Below, one piece after another: positions 17,561 to 25,923 of a DNA stretch of 64,000 nt. Numbering within the stretch: the first letter of the stretch is position 1; every line of letters starts with the position of its first letter. The translations under genes and the position numbers were made by a program. Location of the stretch: positions 1-64,000 of the forward strand of contig NZ_CP099998.1 in assembly GCF_024138145.1 (NCBI RefSeq), read 5' to 3'. The DNA comes from Natronosalvus halobius (GTDB lineage Archaea > Halobacteriota > Halobacteria > Halobacteriales > Natrialbaceae). The notes beneath the pieces were generated by a model. It did not search any database. It had not been told where the DNA came from and worked only from the letters and a program-made list of their open reading frames with translations.

Positions 17561-18697
17561 GTGATTACCGAGTTTGAACTGACGGCGGAGCATCGTTCTT
17601 ACCGTGAAACCGTCAGGGAGTTCGTCGAGTCCGAAGTCGACCCCGTCATCGACGAGTACGAGGATGCTGGCGAGTTCCCCGAAGACCTGGTACGCCAGCT
17701 CGGGCAAGAGGGATTGAGCGGCGTCCCCTACCCCACAGAGTACGGCGGTGCGGGACTGGACTACCGGTCGTTCGCCATCACGAACGAGGAACTCTCTCGA
17801 AAGTGGAAGCTTCTGGCCGGGGCTGTCAACGTTATCGCGTCGCTCGTGGGCTACCCCATCTACACCGAAGGCGAGGAGTGGCAGCGTGAGGAGTGGCTGC
17901 AGCGTGCCTGCACGGGCGAGTGGATCGTTTCGCTCGGAATGACCGAACCCGGCGCAGGCAGCGACGCCGCCTCGATGGAAACGACTGCCGACCGCGACGA
18001 CGACGAATTGGTCATCAACGGCCACAAGGTGTGGATGACAAACGGCCACGTCGCCGACTTCATGCTGCTCGTAACCAAGACAGAAGAGGGGCTCACGCTG
18101 GTCGGCCTCCCAGAACCCAGGAGGCACGACGGCGTCGAGTTCGTCCGCAACATTCCCTGTATGGAGGGTGACACAGCCATCGAGAGCGAGGTGCGGTTCC
18201 ACGACGTGCGTGTGCCAGCGGAGAACATCGTCGGCGAGCCGGGCAGGGGACTCCGGTACGCCCTGGAGGGGCTGGACATCGGCCGCATCGGCACCGCGGC
18301 GCAGGCCGTCGGCGTCGCCCAGGGTGCAATGGAGGACAGCCGCGAGTTCGCCGACGAGCGCGAGCAGTTCGGCAAGCCCATCCGCGAGTTCCAGGGTGTC
18401 GGCTTCAAACTCGCCGACATGGCGATGGAAGTCGAGGCTGCTCGGCTCTTGACGCTGTCAGCGGCCGACCAGCGTGATCGAGGCGAGCGCGTCACTCAAG
18501 AGGCGGCGATGGCTAAAGCCTACGCAACCGACGCGGCGATGGACGTGACCACCGAGGCCGTTCAGGTCCATGGCTCGCGTGGCTACTCCAAGGATTACGA
18601 CGTCGAGCGGCGCATGCGCGTTGCCAAAGGTATGCAGATCTACGAGGGTACCAACGAGATCAACCGCCACGTCATCAGCACGCGAATGTACGAGTAG
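17561..18697 (+). CDS. Acyl-CoA dehydrogenase
   Basis: A 378-residue acyl-CoA dehydrogenase. Signatures are VSLGMTEPGAGSDAASME, KVWMTNGHVADF, DEREQFGKPIREFQ, the segment VQVHGSRGYSKDYDVERRMR and the base-bearing IYEGTNEINRH. Unlike the gcdH-like gene it lacks the glutarate-binding Arg context, so a monocarboxyl or ring-bearing acyl-CoA substrate is likely. The start is a GTG with a GGGAG just upstream; no closer ATG fits the family N-terminus. Divergent from the thiolase. Electrons would pass to ETF, genes for which are not in this window. Confidence 0.92.
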   Translation: MITEFELTAEHRSYRETVREFVESEVDPVIDEYEDAGEFPEDLVRQLGQEGLSGVPYPTEYGGAGLDYRSFAITNEELSRKWKLLAGAVNVIASLVGYPIYTEGEEWQREEWLQRACTGEWIVSLGMTEPGAGSDAASMETTADRDDDELVINGHKVWMTNGHVADFMLLVTKTEEGLTLVGLPEPRRHDGVEFVRNIPCMEGDTAIESEVRFHDVRVPAENIVGEPGRGLRYALEGLDIGRIGTAAQAVGVAQGAMEDSREFADEREQFGKPIREFQGVGFKLADMAMEVEAARLLTLSAADQRDRGERVTQEAAMAKAYATDAAMDVTTEAVQVHGSRGYSKDYDVERRMRVAKGMQIYEGTNEINRHVISTRMYE

Positions 18698-19006
18698 TCC
18701 ATCGGGCACCATTCAAGATTTTTTGAGGCGACAAATCCGAGCAAGTCCAGACCGTCGTGGACCTGTCGCTGGTCACGTATGGGCGCAGCATGATCCAGGT
18801 GACGGCCTTACTCACTAGACAATGGCCATGTTGGCGTTTGCACCTATAATGTAGTCAATGGGTTAAAAGTGAATAGCCGATCGAGCATCGTCGGTAATAG
18901 CGTGGTTGAGTGTACGCAACTCGCGCCCACCCTTCGGCCTCAGGACACGGGATTTTCCCGTTATTGAGGATAGACGTCCATGTGGGGAACGAGGCGCCAA
19001 CGTGTT
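18698..19006. other. Intergenic region, no supported gene
   Basis: The stretch lies between convergent acyl-CoA dehydrogenase and F420:NADPH oxidoreductase genes. Short open frames overlap its right half but have no recognisable content. Confidence 0.4.
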
Positions 19007-19675
19007 CTATTTGAACTCAACGCCCACATCGTGCATTCCGTCGTTGTACTTTGCGACATTGATAAGCAGTGGCGTGAGCGCTTCGATTTCCGAACTGTTG
19101 GCCAGCGGCCCGCCGTCGAGTGCACGAATCCCGTCGATAGATTCTGCCAGCGCCATCACCGTCGATTTGGCATCGGCATCTTCCCCGGTAACGAGCGTGT
19201 CGACGTCGAGTGACGCATCCAGGTTCGAGAGCCGTCCCGCAGCCAGGTTGTGGAATGCACCGACAACCGGTACGTCGGCGGGAGCGTGTTCGGCTGCCAG
19301 TTCAGTCACGCTCCCAACGCCCGGCGGATCGTAGTGGAAGCCTTCGTCGTCGACATCGATGCCGACTGCGGGACTCACCAGGATGGCCTCGTCGTCAAGT
19401 TCGGCCTCAACCGCGTCGATGGTGTCTGTCACGTAGTACGGCGGGACCGCCAGGATGACGGCGTGTGAGCCGGACACAGCGTCGGGATTGGCCTCGCCGT
19501 CGACTGAGGCATCGATCCTCGCGTCGGCCAGCGTGTCCTCGTATTCGTCCGCTTTGTCGGCTGCTTTGTCAGCATCTCGTGACCCGATGACGACCTCGTG
19601 GTCGCTGTCGGCTGCCAGTCGCAGTGCCAGTCCTGCACCGATGTCTCCGGTACCGCCGAGTAACGCAACTCGCAT
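19007..19675 (-). CDS. npdG: F420:NADPH oxidoreductase (NADPH-dependent F420 reductase)
   Basis: A 222-residue Rossmann protein that transfers hydride between NADP(H) and coenzyme F420. The N-terminal dinucleotide motif is MRVALLGGTGDIGAGLALR, followed by VVIGSRDADKA, where the Ser-Arg is typical for NADP phosphate binding. Later family segments are AVPPYYVTDTI, VVGAFHNLAA and NVAKYNDGMHDVGVEF. A far longer frame reaches upstream to 20146, but the ATG at 19675 matches the family start and has a TATA box 25-30 bases before it. Divergent from the hyuA-like gene. With cofH and the LLM enzyme it forms an F420 redox set. Confidence 0.9.
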   Translation of the reverse strand: MRVALLGGTGDIGAGLALRLAADSDHEVVIGSRDADKAADKADEYEDTLADARIDASVDGEANPDAVSGSHAVILAVPPYYVTDTIDAVEAELDDEAILVSPAVGIDVDDEGFHYDPPGVGSVTELAAEHAPADVPVVGAFHNLAAGRLSNLDASLDVDTLVTGEDADAKSTVMALAESIDGIRALDGGPLANSSEIEALTPLLINVAKYNDGMHDVGVEFK

Positions 19676-19694
19676 ACGACAAAATCGCAAACGG

Positions 19695-19705
19695 CCTATA
19701 AAAAG
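19695..19705 (-). promoter_or_regulatory. TATA-like box for npdG
   Basis: On the minus strand CTTTTTATAGG lies 20-30 bases before the ATG at 19675. It supports the short start and a leaderless transcript. Confidence 0.6.
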
Positions 19706-19798
19706 ATGCTGTTGATGGCACCTGCTGTGTCGACCAATGGAATGTCTTCTTTCTAACATGCAAAAAACAAATATGGGCCGTATGCGATATGCAAATGT

Positions 19799-21883
19799 AT
19801 GCCACATGTCATCGGTGTTGATACAGGCGGAACATTCACAGACACCGTGATCGTCAACGAGGCTGGGGAGCGTGTGACAGGAAAATCGGGGACGACGCCC
19901 GCCGATCCGGCTACTGGAATCATGAACTCCTTGTCGGATGCCGCCCGTGCGCTTGATTCCAACCTGGAGACCGTCCTCGAGGAGACGGAGGTCCTGTTTC
20001 ACGGGACGACGCTGACGACGAACACAGTACTGGAGCGGACCGGCGGCGATGTTGGACTCATCACCACGAAGGGCCATCGGGACGCCCTCCACATTGGGCG
20101 AACGAAGTCCCGAACCACGGGTCTCTCCGAGTACGAGATGCAACACTACGCTTCACAGAGCAAGCCCGAGCCGATCGTCCCGAAACAGCGCATTCAGGAA
20201 CTCGACGAGCGGATCGACTACAAAGGTTCAGCGGTCGTCGGACTCGACGACGAGCAGGTCCGTGAAGCGGTTCGGGACATCGTAGACGAGGTCGACAGCC
20301 TGGCGGTAAACCTGCTCTGGAGTTTCGAGAACCCAGACCACGAGCAGCGCGTCGCCGAGATCGCCGCCGAGGAGGCACCCGACCTCCCAACGTACCTCTC
20401 ACACGAGGTCACGGCACGGCTCGGCGAGTACGAACGGGGGGCGACGACGGCGGTCAACGCCTACACGGCACCGATCCTCGAAGCGTACGTCGAGGACCTA
20501 GTCGACGAACTGCGCGACGCCGGCCTCGACGCGCCGGTGTACATCATGAAGAGTACGGGCGGGGCGATGCCGGTTAGTGACGCATCGACGGAGGCGGTCG
20601 CAACGATCATGTCCGGGCCGACCGGGGGCGTCATCGGCTCGCAGTACGTTGGGACTGAAATCGGCACTGAGAACCTCATCTGTACGGACGTGGGTGGAAC
20701 CAGTTTCGATGTGGGGCTGATCATCGACGGCGAGATCCAGACCCGGCCCACGACGTCGGTCCACCAGTACACCCTGTACCAACTGACCGTCGACATTGAC
20801 TCCATCGGAAGTGGCGGCGGGTCGATCGCCTGGATCGACGAGGGCGGTGCGCTCCGCGTCGGTCCGGACTCGGCGGGTGCGGACCCCGGCCCGGCCTGCT
20901 ACGGCCAAGGCGGGACGCGCCCGACCGTCACCGACGCCGACCTCCTGCTGGGCTACATCAGCCCCGATTACTTCCTCGGCGGCCGCCGGGACCTCGACGC
21001 GGACGCAGCCGAGACGGCCATGCGCGAACACGTCGCCGAGCCCCTCGACATGACCGTCGAGGAGGCCGCGGCGGGTGTCTTCGAGATCGTCAACGGGGCG
21101 ATGGCCGACCTGCTCCGTCAGATGACCATCGAGCGCGGACACGACCCCCGCGAGTTCTCGGTACTGGCCTACGGCGGGGCCGGTCCGCTGCACGCATCGT
21201 TTTACGCCGACGACCTAGATGCCGAGTCGGTCGTCATCCCGCTCGGGGACACTGCCTCGGTGTTCTCGGCGTTCGGCATCGCCTCCTCAGACCTGAACTG
21301 GGTCGAGGAGGTCTCGAACCCGAGCCTCGCACCGTTCGACCCAGCCGACGTTACTGAAGCCTTTGAGGCCCTCGAATCGGCGGTGCGGAGTGATTTCGAC
21401 GAACAGGGCGTCGACCACGAGAACGTTACCTTCTCCCGGGAGGTCGACCTCCGCTACAAGGGACAGGTCCACCAGGTTTCGGTCGACGCGCCGACAGGCG
21501 GCCTGACCGAGACGGACCTCGACGACGTGCTCGACCGCTGGGAAGCCAAATACGAGGGGCTGTACGGCAGCGGCTCGACGTACGCAGACGCGCAGGTCGA
21601 ATTAGTCAACCAGCGCGTGCTGGCCAGCGCCGAGACGATGGATCCGACGCTGTCGGCCGACGACTCGATGTCCGAGGAACCACAGATCGGCACTCGAGAT
21701 GTGTACTGGCCCGGCCCATCGGGGTTCGTTGAGACAGACATCTACGACGGGGAGCGCATCGTCCCAGACATGTCGATTGTGGGGCCGGCCATCGTACAGT
21801 TACCCGACACCACGGTCACGATCCGACCACACCAGGAAGCGACCGTCGACGACTACCGCAACATCGTTATCACGGAGGCCTAA
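19799..21883 (+). CDS. HyuA/acetone carboxylase beta-type subunit
   Basis: A 694-residue protein of the hydantoinase A/oxoprolinase family. It begins with the ASKHA phosphate loop GVDTGGTFTDTV and continues with VLFHGTTLTTNTVLER, TDVGGTSFDVGLI, IGSGGGSIAWID, GADPGPACYG and YGGAGPLHA, the ordered family motifs. Such subunits phosphorylate a ketone, lactam or enol using ATP. Together with the next two genes it forms a three-gene set like acetone or acetophenone carboxylase rather than a plain hydantoinase pair. Transcribed divergently from npdG. Substrate unknown; a ketonic catabolic intermediate is a reasonable guess. Confidence 0.9.
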   Translation: MPHVIGVDTGGTFTDTVIVNEAGERVTGKSGTTPADPATGIMNSLSDAARALDSNLETVLEETEVLFHGTTLTTNTVLERTGGDVGLITTKGHRDALHIGRTKSRTTGLSEYEMQHYASQSKPEPIVPKQRIQELDERIDYKGSAVVGLDDEQVREAVRDIVDEVDSLAVNLLWSFENPDHEQRVAEIAAEEAPDLPTYLSHEVTARLGEYERGATTAVNAYTAPILEAYVEDLVDELRDAGLDAPVYIMKSTGGAMPVSDASTEAVATIMSGPTGGVIGSQYVGTEIGTENLICTDVGGTSFDVGLIIDGEIQTRPTTSVHQYTLYQLTVDIDSIGSGGGSIAWIDEGGALRVGPDSAGADPGPACYGQGGTRPTVTDADLLLGYISPDYFLGGRRDLDADAAETAMREHVAEPLDMTVEEAAAGVFEIVNGAMADLLRQMTIERGHDPREFSVLAYGGAGPLHASFYADDLDAESVVIPLGDTASVFSAFGIASSDLNWVEEVSNPSLAPFDPADVTEAFEALESAVRSDFDEQGVDHENVTFSREVDLRYKGQVHQVSVDAPTGGLTETDLDDVLDRWEAKYEGLYGSGSTYADAQVELVNQRVLASAETMDPTLSADDSMSEEPQIGTRDVYWPGPSGFVETDIYDGERIVPDMSIVGPAIVQLPDTTVTIRPHQEATVDDYRNIVITEA

Positions 21884-21884
21884 G

Positions 21885-23837
21885 ATGTCACAGATTCCAG
21901 GCGCAGACAAGTACACGGCAGCAGAATCGATCCAGGAAGACCGGATCGCGGACGACCTGACGTTCCACAAGCTCCCCGAAGACTTCGAACTCGACAAGGT
22001 CACCTTCGAGATCCTCCGGCACCGACTCGGGCAGATCAACGACGAACAGGGGACGACGCTGAAGAAAGTCAGCGGGTCACCCATCGTCACCGATGCGTAC
22101 GACTTCAACGTCACCATCGGCGACGAGCGCGGCGAGACGGTGAGTTTCGGACCGTACGTGATGTATCACGCGAGCGTCACCGACCTCATCGTCAAGTGGA
22201 TCATCAACCATCGCTCAGAAAACCCGGGCATCGAACCCGGAGACATGTACATCTGCAACGATCCCTGGATCGGCGCGGTCCACCAGAACGACACCGTCGT
22301 ACTCGCACCGGTGTTCCACGACGGCAAGATCTTCTCCTGGGTGAGTTCGACGCTCCACCAAGTCGACGTGGGCGGAAACGAGATAGGCAGCTTCGCCATC
22401 GAGGACGACGACGCGTGGGCAGAGGCCGAACCGGTCCCGCCGACGAAACTCGTCAAAGGCGGCGAACTGCAGTCTGACATCGAGGACCTCTTTTTGCGGA
22501 AGAGCCGTGCCGCCCCGAACGTGGGCATGGACCTGCGATCACAAATTGCTGGGAACAACGTTGCCATCGACCGAATTCAGGCACTCATCGATGAGTACAG
22601 CCCGAACACGGTCAAGGCCGTCATGAAGGAGACGATGGACTACGCCGAGGAAAGTCTCCGCAGTCGACTGCGGGACATGCCTGACGGCATCTGGCGTCAC
22701 GTCGGCTATCAGGACGTAGCCAAGGCCGGCGACCGCAGCGTCTACGAGACCAGCCTCGCGGTCGAGAAGCGCGACGACCACCTGGTATTCAAGGTGGACG
22801 GCGATGCACCGGCCGGCGTCATCAACACCACGTACGCCGGGATGCGCGGTGGCCTAGTCGCGCCGGTCCTTCCAATGCTCTGTCACGACATGCCGTGGGC
22901 GCTCGGCGGCATCTACCGTGCCATCGACATCGAGACCACGGACAACATCATGGTCAACGCCGCGTATCCGGCGGGGACCGGGATGGCAGCCGTCGCGGGC
23001 ACCTGGCACACCGTCAACGTCTCGACGCAGTGCATCTCGAAGATGCTCTCGGCTAGTGAAGAGGAATCGGAACACCTCGTCGCCGGGTCGTCGGGGTCGT
23101 GGGTCACGATGAACGTCCTCGGGATGGATCAACGGGATGAATTCTTCGTAACGCAGTTTATGGACCCGATGGCAGGCGGTTGGGGCGCACGCAGCCATTC
23201 AGATGGCATCAACACTGCGGGCATCTTCGCCGCCCCCGGAGGAGCAGCCACAAACGTCGAATCGACGGAACTCTCTTTCCCAGTGTTGTACCTCTACCGG
23301 AAAGAGGAGACCGACTCGGCCGGAGCCGGGAAGTTCCGCGGCGGTGCGACCGCTAGTATGTGTTACGTCCCCCACGACACTGAAGGGATGGAACACCTTG
23401 GATCAACCTTCGGCATGGCAGTGCCCACTAGCCAGGGCATCAACGGCGGCCACCCCGCTAACACGGCCCGTTACGAGATGATTCGCGACTCGAATATCGA
23501 AGACTTGTTTGAAGCAGGAACCATCCCCGAAGATCGCTCAGACGTCGATGGCGACCTGGAGGTGTTGCCCCCCAAGTACAAAACCATGCAGGGACCGACC
23601 GACGTCTACTTCAGTATCTGGCAGGGTGGTGGCGGGTACGGCGACCCCATCGAGCGCAACCCCGAACGCGTCGCCGAAGACGTGCGCCAGGACTACGTTT
23701 CCCGCGAGGAGGCCCGCCGGACCTACGGCGTCATCCTTACCGAGGACGGTGGAGTCGACACTGAAGCCACCGAGGAGCGTCGCAAGGCGATCAGGAACGA
23801 GCGACTCGCTGCGACCAAGTGGGGTGATGACGAATGA
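21885..23837 (+). CDS. HyuB/acetone carboxylase alpha-type subunit
   Basis: A 650-residue hydantoinase B-family protein. The start at 21885 (MSQIPGADK) is chosen because a GGAGG lies 6-10 bases before it and it follows the hyuA-type stop by one base; the longer open frame is an artefact. Metal-site segments ICNDPWIGAVHQNDT and TLHQVDVGG, and the glycine-rich WQGGGGYGDP near the C-terminus, are typical. The length exceeds simple HyuB proteins and approaches carboxylase alpha subunits. It is tightly coupled to the preceding and following genes, which implies a stable complex. Confidence 0.9.
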   Translation: MSQIPGADKYTAAESIQEDRIADDLTFHKLPEDFELDKVTFEILRHRLGQINDEQGTTLKKVSGSPIVTDAYDFNVTIGDERGETVSFGPYVMYHASVTDLIVKWIINHRSENPGIEPGDMYICNDPWIGAVHQNDTVVLAPVFHDGKIFSWVSSTLHQVDVGGNEIGSFAIEDDDAWAEAEPVPPTKLVKGGELQSDIEDLFLRKSRAAPNVGMDLRSQIAGNNVAIDRIQALIDEYSPNTVKAVMKETMDYAEESLRSRLRDMPDGIWRHVGYQDVAKAGDRSVYETSLAVEKRDDHLVFKVDGDAPAGVINTTYAGMRGGLVAPVLPMLCHDMPWALGGIYRAIDIETTDNIMVNAAYPAGTGMAAVAGTWHTVNVSTQCISKMLSASEEESEHLVAGSSGSWVTMNVLGMDQRDEFFVTQFMDPMAGGWGARSHSDGINTAGIFAAPGGAATNVESTELSFPVLYLYRKEETDSAGAGKFRGGATASMCYVPHDTEGMEHLGSTFGMAVPTSQGINGGHPANTARYEMIRDSNIEDLFEAGTIPEDRSDVDGDLEVLPPKYKTMQGPTDVYFSIWQGGGGYGDPIERNPERVAEDVRQDYVSREEARRTYGVILTEDGGVDTEATEERRKAIRNERLAATKWGDDE

Positions 23838-24115
23838 AACAACTGGACCTGCACTTGGCGATCGACGACGGCCGGATCGTCTGTCGCAGCTGCGAGGCGG
23901 ACATCTGTGCGGCCGACGAGAATTACAAACTGCACGCACTGTGTGACCGTAAACCGCTAACGGAGGCTGGGCCACTCATCAACGACCCGGCACAGTACGT
24001 CGACGACGACCTGGAGTTCCGGCAGTTCTACTGTCCGGGCTGTGGTACGTTGCTGGAAAACGAAGTAATCGACACCGACCACGAACCGGTTCACGACAAG
24101 CAGTTACTCGAGTAA
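23834..24115 (+). CDS. Acetone carboxylase gamma-like zinc protein
   Basis: A 93-residue protein overlapping the hyuB-type gene by four bases (ATGA). Two Cys pairs, CRSC (17, 20) and CPGC (67, 70), form a likely zinc site, and the segment FRQFYCPGCGTLLENEV is typical of acetone/acetophenone carboxylase gamma subunits. True acetone carboxylase gamma chains are longer (about 170 residues), so this is a reduced form. Its presence is the main reason to call the locus a carboxylase rather than a hydantoinase. Confidence 0.82.
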   Translation: MKQLDLHLAIDDGRIVCRSCEADICAADENYKLHALCDRKPLTEAGPLINDPAQYVDDDLEFRQFYCPGCGTLLENEVIDTDHEPVHDKQLLE

Positions 24116-24142
24116 TCCCGAGAACAGGTTTCGTCGGGAACG

Positions 24143-25591
24143 TTAATTCGTCGCCTCCTTGTACTCGGTCACCAGTTCCTGCATGGTCCCTTTAGCGTCG
24201 CCGAACAACATGCTCGTGTTGTCTTCTGCGAACAACGGGTTCGGGACGCCCGAGAACCCGGTCGAAAGGCTCCGTTTGTTGACGATGACCATCTGTGCGT
24301 CCGAGACGTTCAGTATGGGCATGCCGGCGATGGGGCTCGAATCGTCTTCGTTCGCCAACGGGTTGACGACGTCGTTCGCTCCAGTGACGATCACTACGTC
24401 AGTCTGGGAGAAGGTGGGATTGACCTCCTCGAGTTCGCGCATCTTGTCGTACGGGACGTCGGCCTCGGCTAGGAGCGCGTTCATGTGGCCCGGCATCCGG
24501 CCGGCGACCGGATGGATGCCGAACTCGGCGTCGATGCCGTTCTCGTCGAGTAGTTCGACCAGTTCGGCAACGGCGTGCTGGGCCTGTGCGACGGCCATCC
24601 CGTAGCCGGGTACGACGACCACGCGACCGGCCGTCTCCAACAACATCGTCACCTCTTCGGGTGAGGTCTCGGTGATGTTCCCTTCGTACATGTCGTCGAC
24701 GTCCTCGCTGTCACTGTCCGCGCCGAGGCCACCGAAGAAGACGTTCGTGAGCGAGCGGTTCATCGACTCGCACATGATGACCGTCAGAATTAGCCCCGAC
24801 GCGCCGACGAGCGTCCCGGCAATGATCAGGACGGTGTTGTTCAGCACGAAGCCCGTCGTCGCAGCCGCTAGCCCCGAGTAGGAGTTCAGCAGCGCGATGA
24901 CCACGGGCATGTCCGCCCCGCCGATCGGAACGACGAGGAAGATGCCCAGGAGTGACGCGGAGACTACCAGCACCCAGAACGAGGGGATCCACTCGGCCAG
25001 CGGCACCGACCCCAGCAGGGACGGCTGGACGACCAGGAACAGTCCGGCCGCGACGGCGACGAGAAAGAACAGTCCCTTGAGCGCGTGACCGACGTTCGTG
25101 CTGACCGGCGAGTCGCCGACTACGCCGTGGAGCTTGCCGGCTGCGACGAGGCTCCCCCAGAAAGTCACAGCGCCGATAAGACCCGCGAGTGCAGCCGACG
25201 CTGTCAGCCCCACGGGAAGCGTTGCAGATGTGCCTGTGGTGAACTGGTCGATCAGCTCCGCTCCGGCGACGAGTGCCGAGGCCCCACCGCCGAACCCGTT
25301 GAACAGACCGACGAGCTGGGGCATCTCCGTCGTCTCGACGGTCACGGCCAACCAGGTACCGATTGCACCGCCAACGACCAGTGCGGCGAGCAGGACGAGC
25401 GGCGAGAGGATCTCGAACCAGAGTGCCGTCACGAGGACGGCGATGAACATCCCCAGTGCCGAGATCTGGTTCCCGCGGGTCGCGGTCCTCGGGTGGGTCA
25501 TGTCTCTGAGTCCCTGGATGAACAGCACCCCGGAGACGAGGTAGATGAATTGCAGGACCGACGCGGGCAGCCCACCGAGGACGCCCGTCAT
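24143..25591 (-). CDS. pntB: NAD(P) transhydrogenase subunit beta
   Basis: A 482-residue proton-translocating transhydrogenase beta chain: about nine membrane segments in the first 290 residues, then the NADP(H)-binding domain III with VVVPGYGMAVAQAQHAV, HPVAGRMPGHMN, VPYDKMRELEEVN and IVTGANDVVNPLA. It reduces NADP+ with NADH using the ion gradient. Last gene of a three-gene operon, overlapping pntAB by four bases. In this window it would supply NADPH to the flavin monooxygenase, F420 reductase and other reductases. A separate decayed pntB lies near 44.1-44.4 kb. Confidence 0.95.
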   Translation of the reverse strand: MTGVLGGLPASVLQFIYLVSGVLFIQGLRDMTHPRTATRGNQISALGMFIAVLVTALWFEILSPLVLLAALVVGGAIGTWLAVTVETTEMPQLVGLFNGFGGGASALVAGAELIDQFTTGTSATLPVGLTASAALAGLIGAVTFWGSLVAAGKLHGVVGDSPVSTNVGHALKGLFFLVAVAAGLFLVVQPSLLGSVPLAEWIPSFWVLVVSASLLGIFLVVPIGGADMPVVIALLNSYSGLAAATTGFVLNNTVLIIAGTLVGASGLILTVIMCESMNRSLTNVFFGGLGADSDSEDVDDMYEGNITETSPEEVTMLLETAGRVVVVPGYGMAVAQAQHAVAELVELLDENGIDAEFGIHPVAGRMPGHMNALLAEADVPYDKMRELEEVNPTFSQTDVVIVTGANDVVNPLANEDDSSPIAGMPILNVSDAQMVIVNKRSLSTGFSGVPNPLFAEDNTSMLFGDAKGTMQELVTEYKEATN

Positions 25592-25881
25592 CGGTTCGAC
25601 CCTCCCCTGCTGAACTGTTCGAGCATAAAGTGGCTCACCAGGTAGCCGCCGACGACGTTGATGGTTGCCATGACCACGGCCAGGAAGCCCAGCGCGGTCG
25701 CCAGCGTCGTCGATCCGGAGCCTGCGACAACGACCGACCCGAGGAGGGTGATCCCCGAGATGGCGTTCGCGCCGGACATCAGCGGCGTGTGCAGGTTCGT
25801 CGGGATCTTTGTGATGATTTCGTAGCCGACAAACGCCGCCAGTACGAACAGCGTCAGGTTCTCGACGAACGTCACGCCCAT
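25588..25881 (-). CDS. pntAB: NAD(P) transhydrogenase subunit alpha, membrane part
   Basis: A 97-residue, three-helix membrane subunit (segments FVENLTLFVLAAFVGYEI, NAISGITLLGSVVVAG, and the helix LGFLAVVMATINVVGG). It corresponds to the C-terminal membrane part of fused PntA, encoded separately as in many archaea and bacteria with three-gene transhydrogenases. It overlaps pntB by four bases and lies 42 bases after pntAA. Confidence 0.93.
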   Translation of the reverse strand: MGVTFVENLTLFVLAAFVGYEIITKIPTNLHTPLMSGANAISGITLLGSVVVAGSGSTTLATALGFLAVVMATINVVGGYLVSHFMLEQFSRGGSNR

Positions 25882-25923
25882 CCCTCCTCGGGTTCGCTGG
25901 CAGCGTGAGATTGGATCGTGGCG

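Noticed and set aside
19676-20146. Long N-terminal extension of the F420:NADPH oxidoreductase frame
   Set aside because: The extension overlaps hyuA on the other strand, lacks haloarchaeal composition, and the internal ATG at 19675 matches the family start with a TATA box.
21699-21884. N-terminal extension of the HyuB-type frame
   Set aside because: It lies inside hyuA in another frame, is Arg/Ser/Thr-rich, and the ATG at 21885 has a GGAGG ribosome site.
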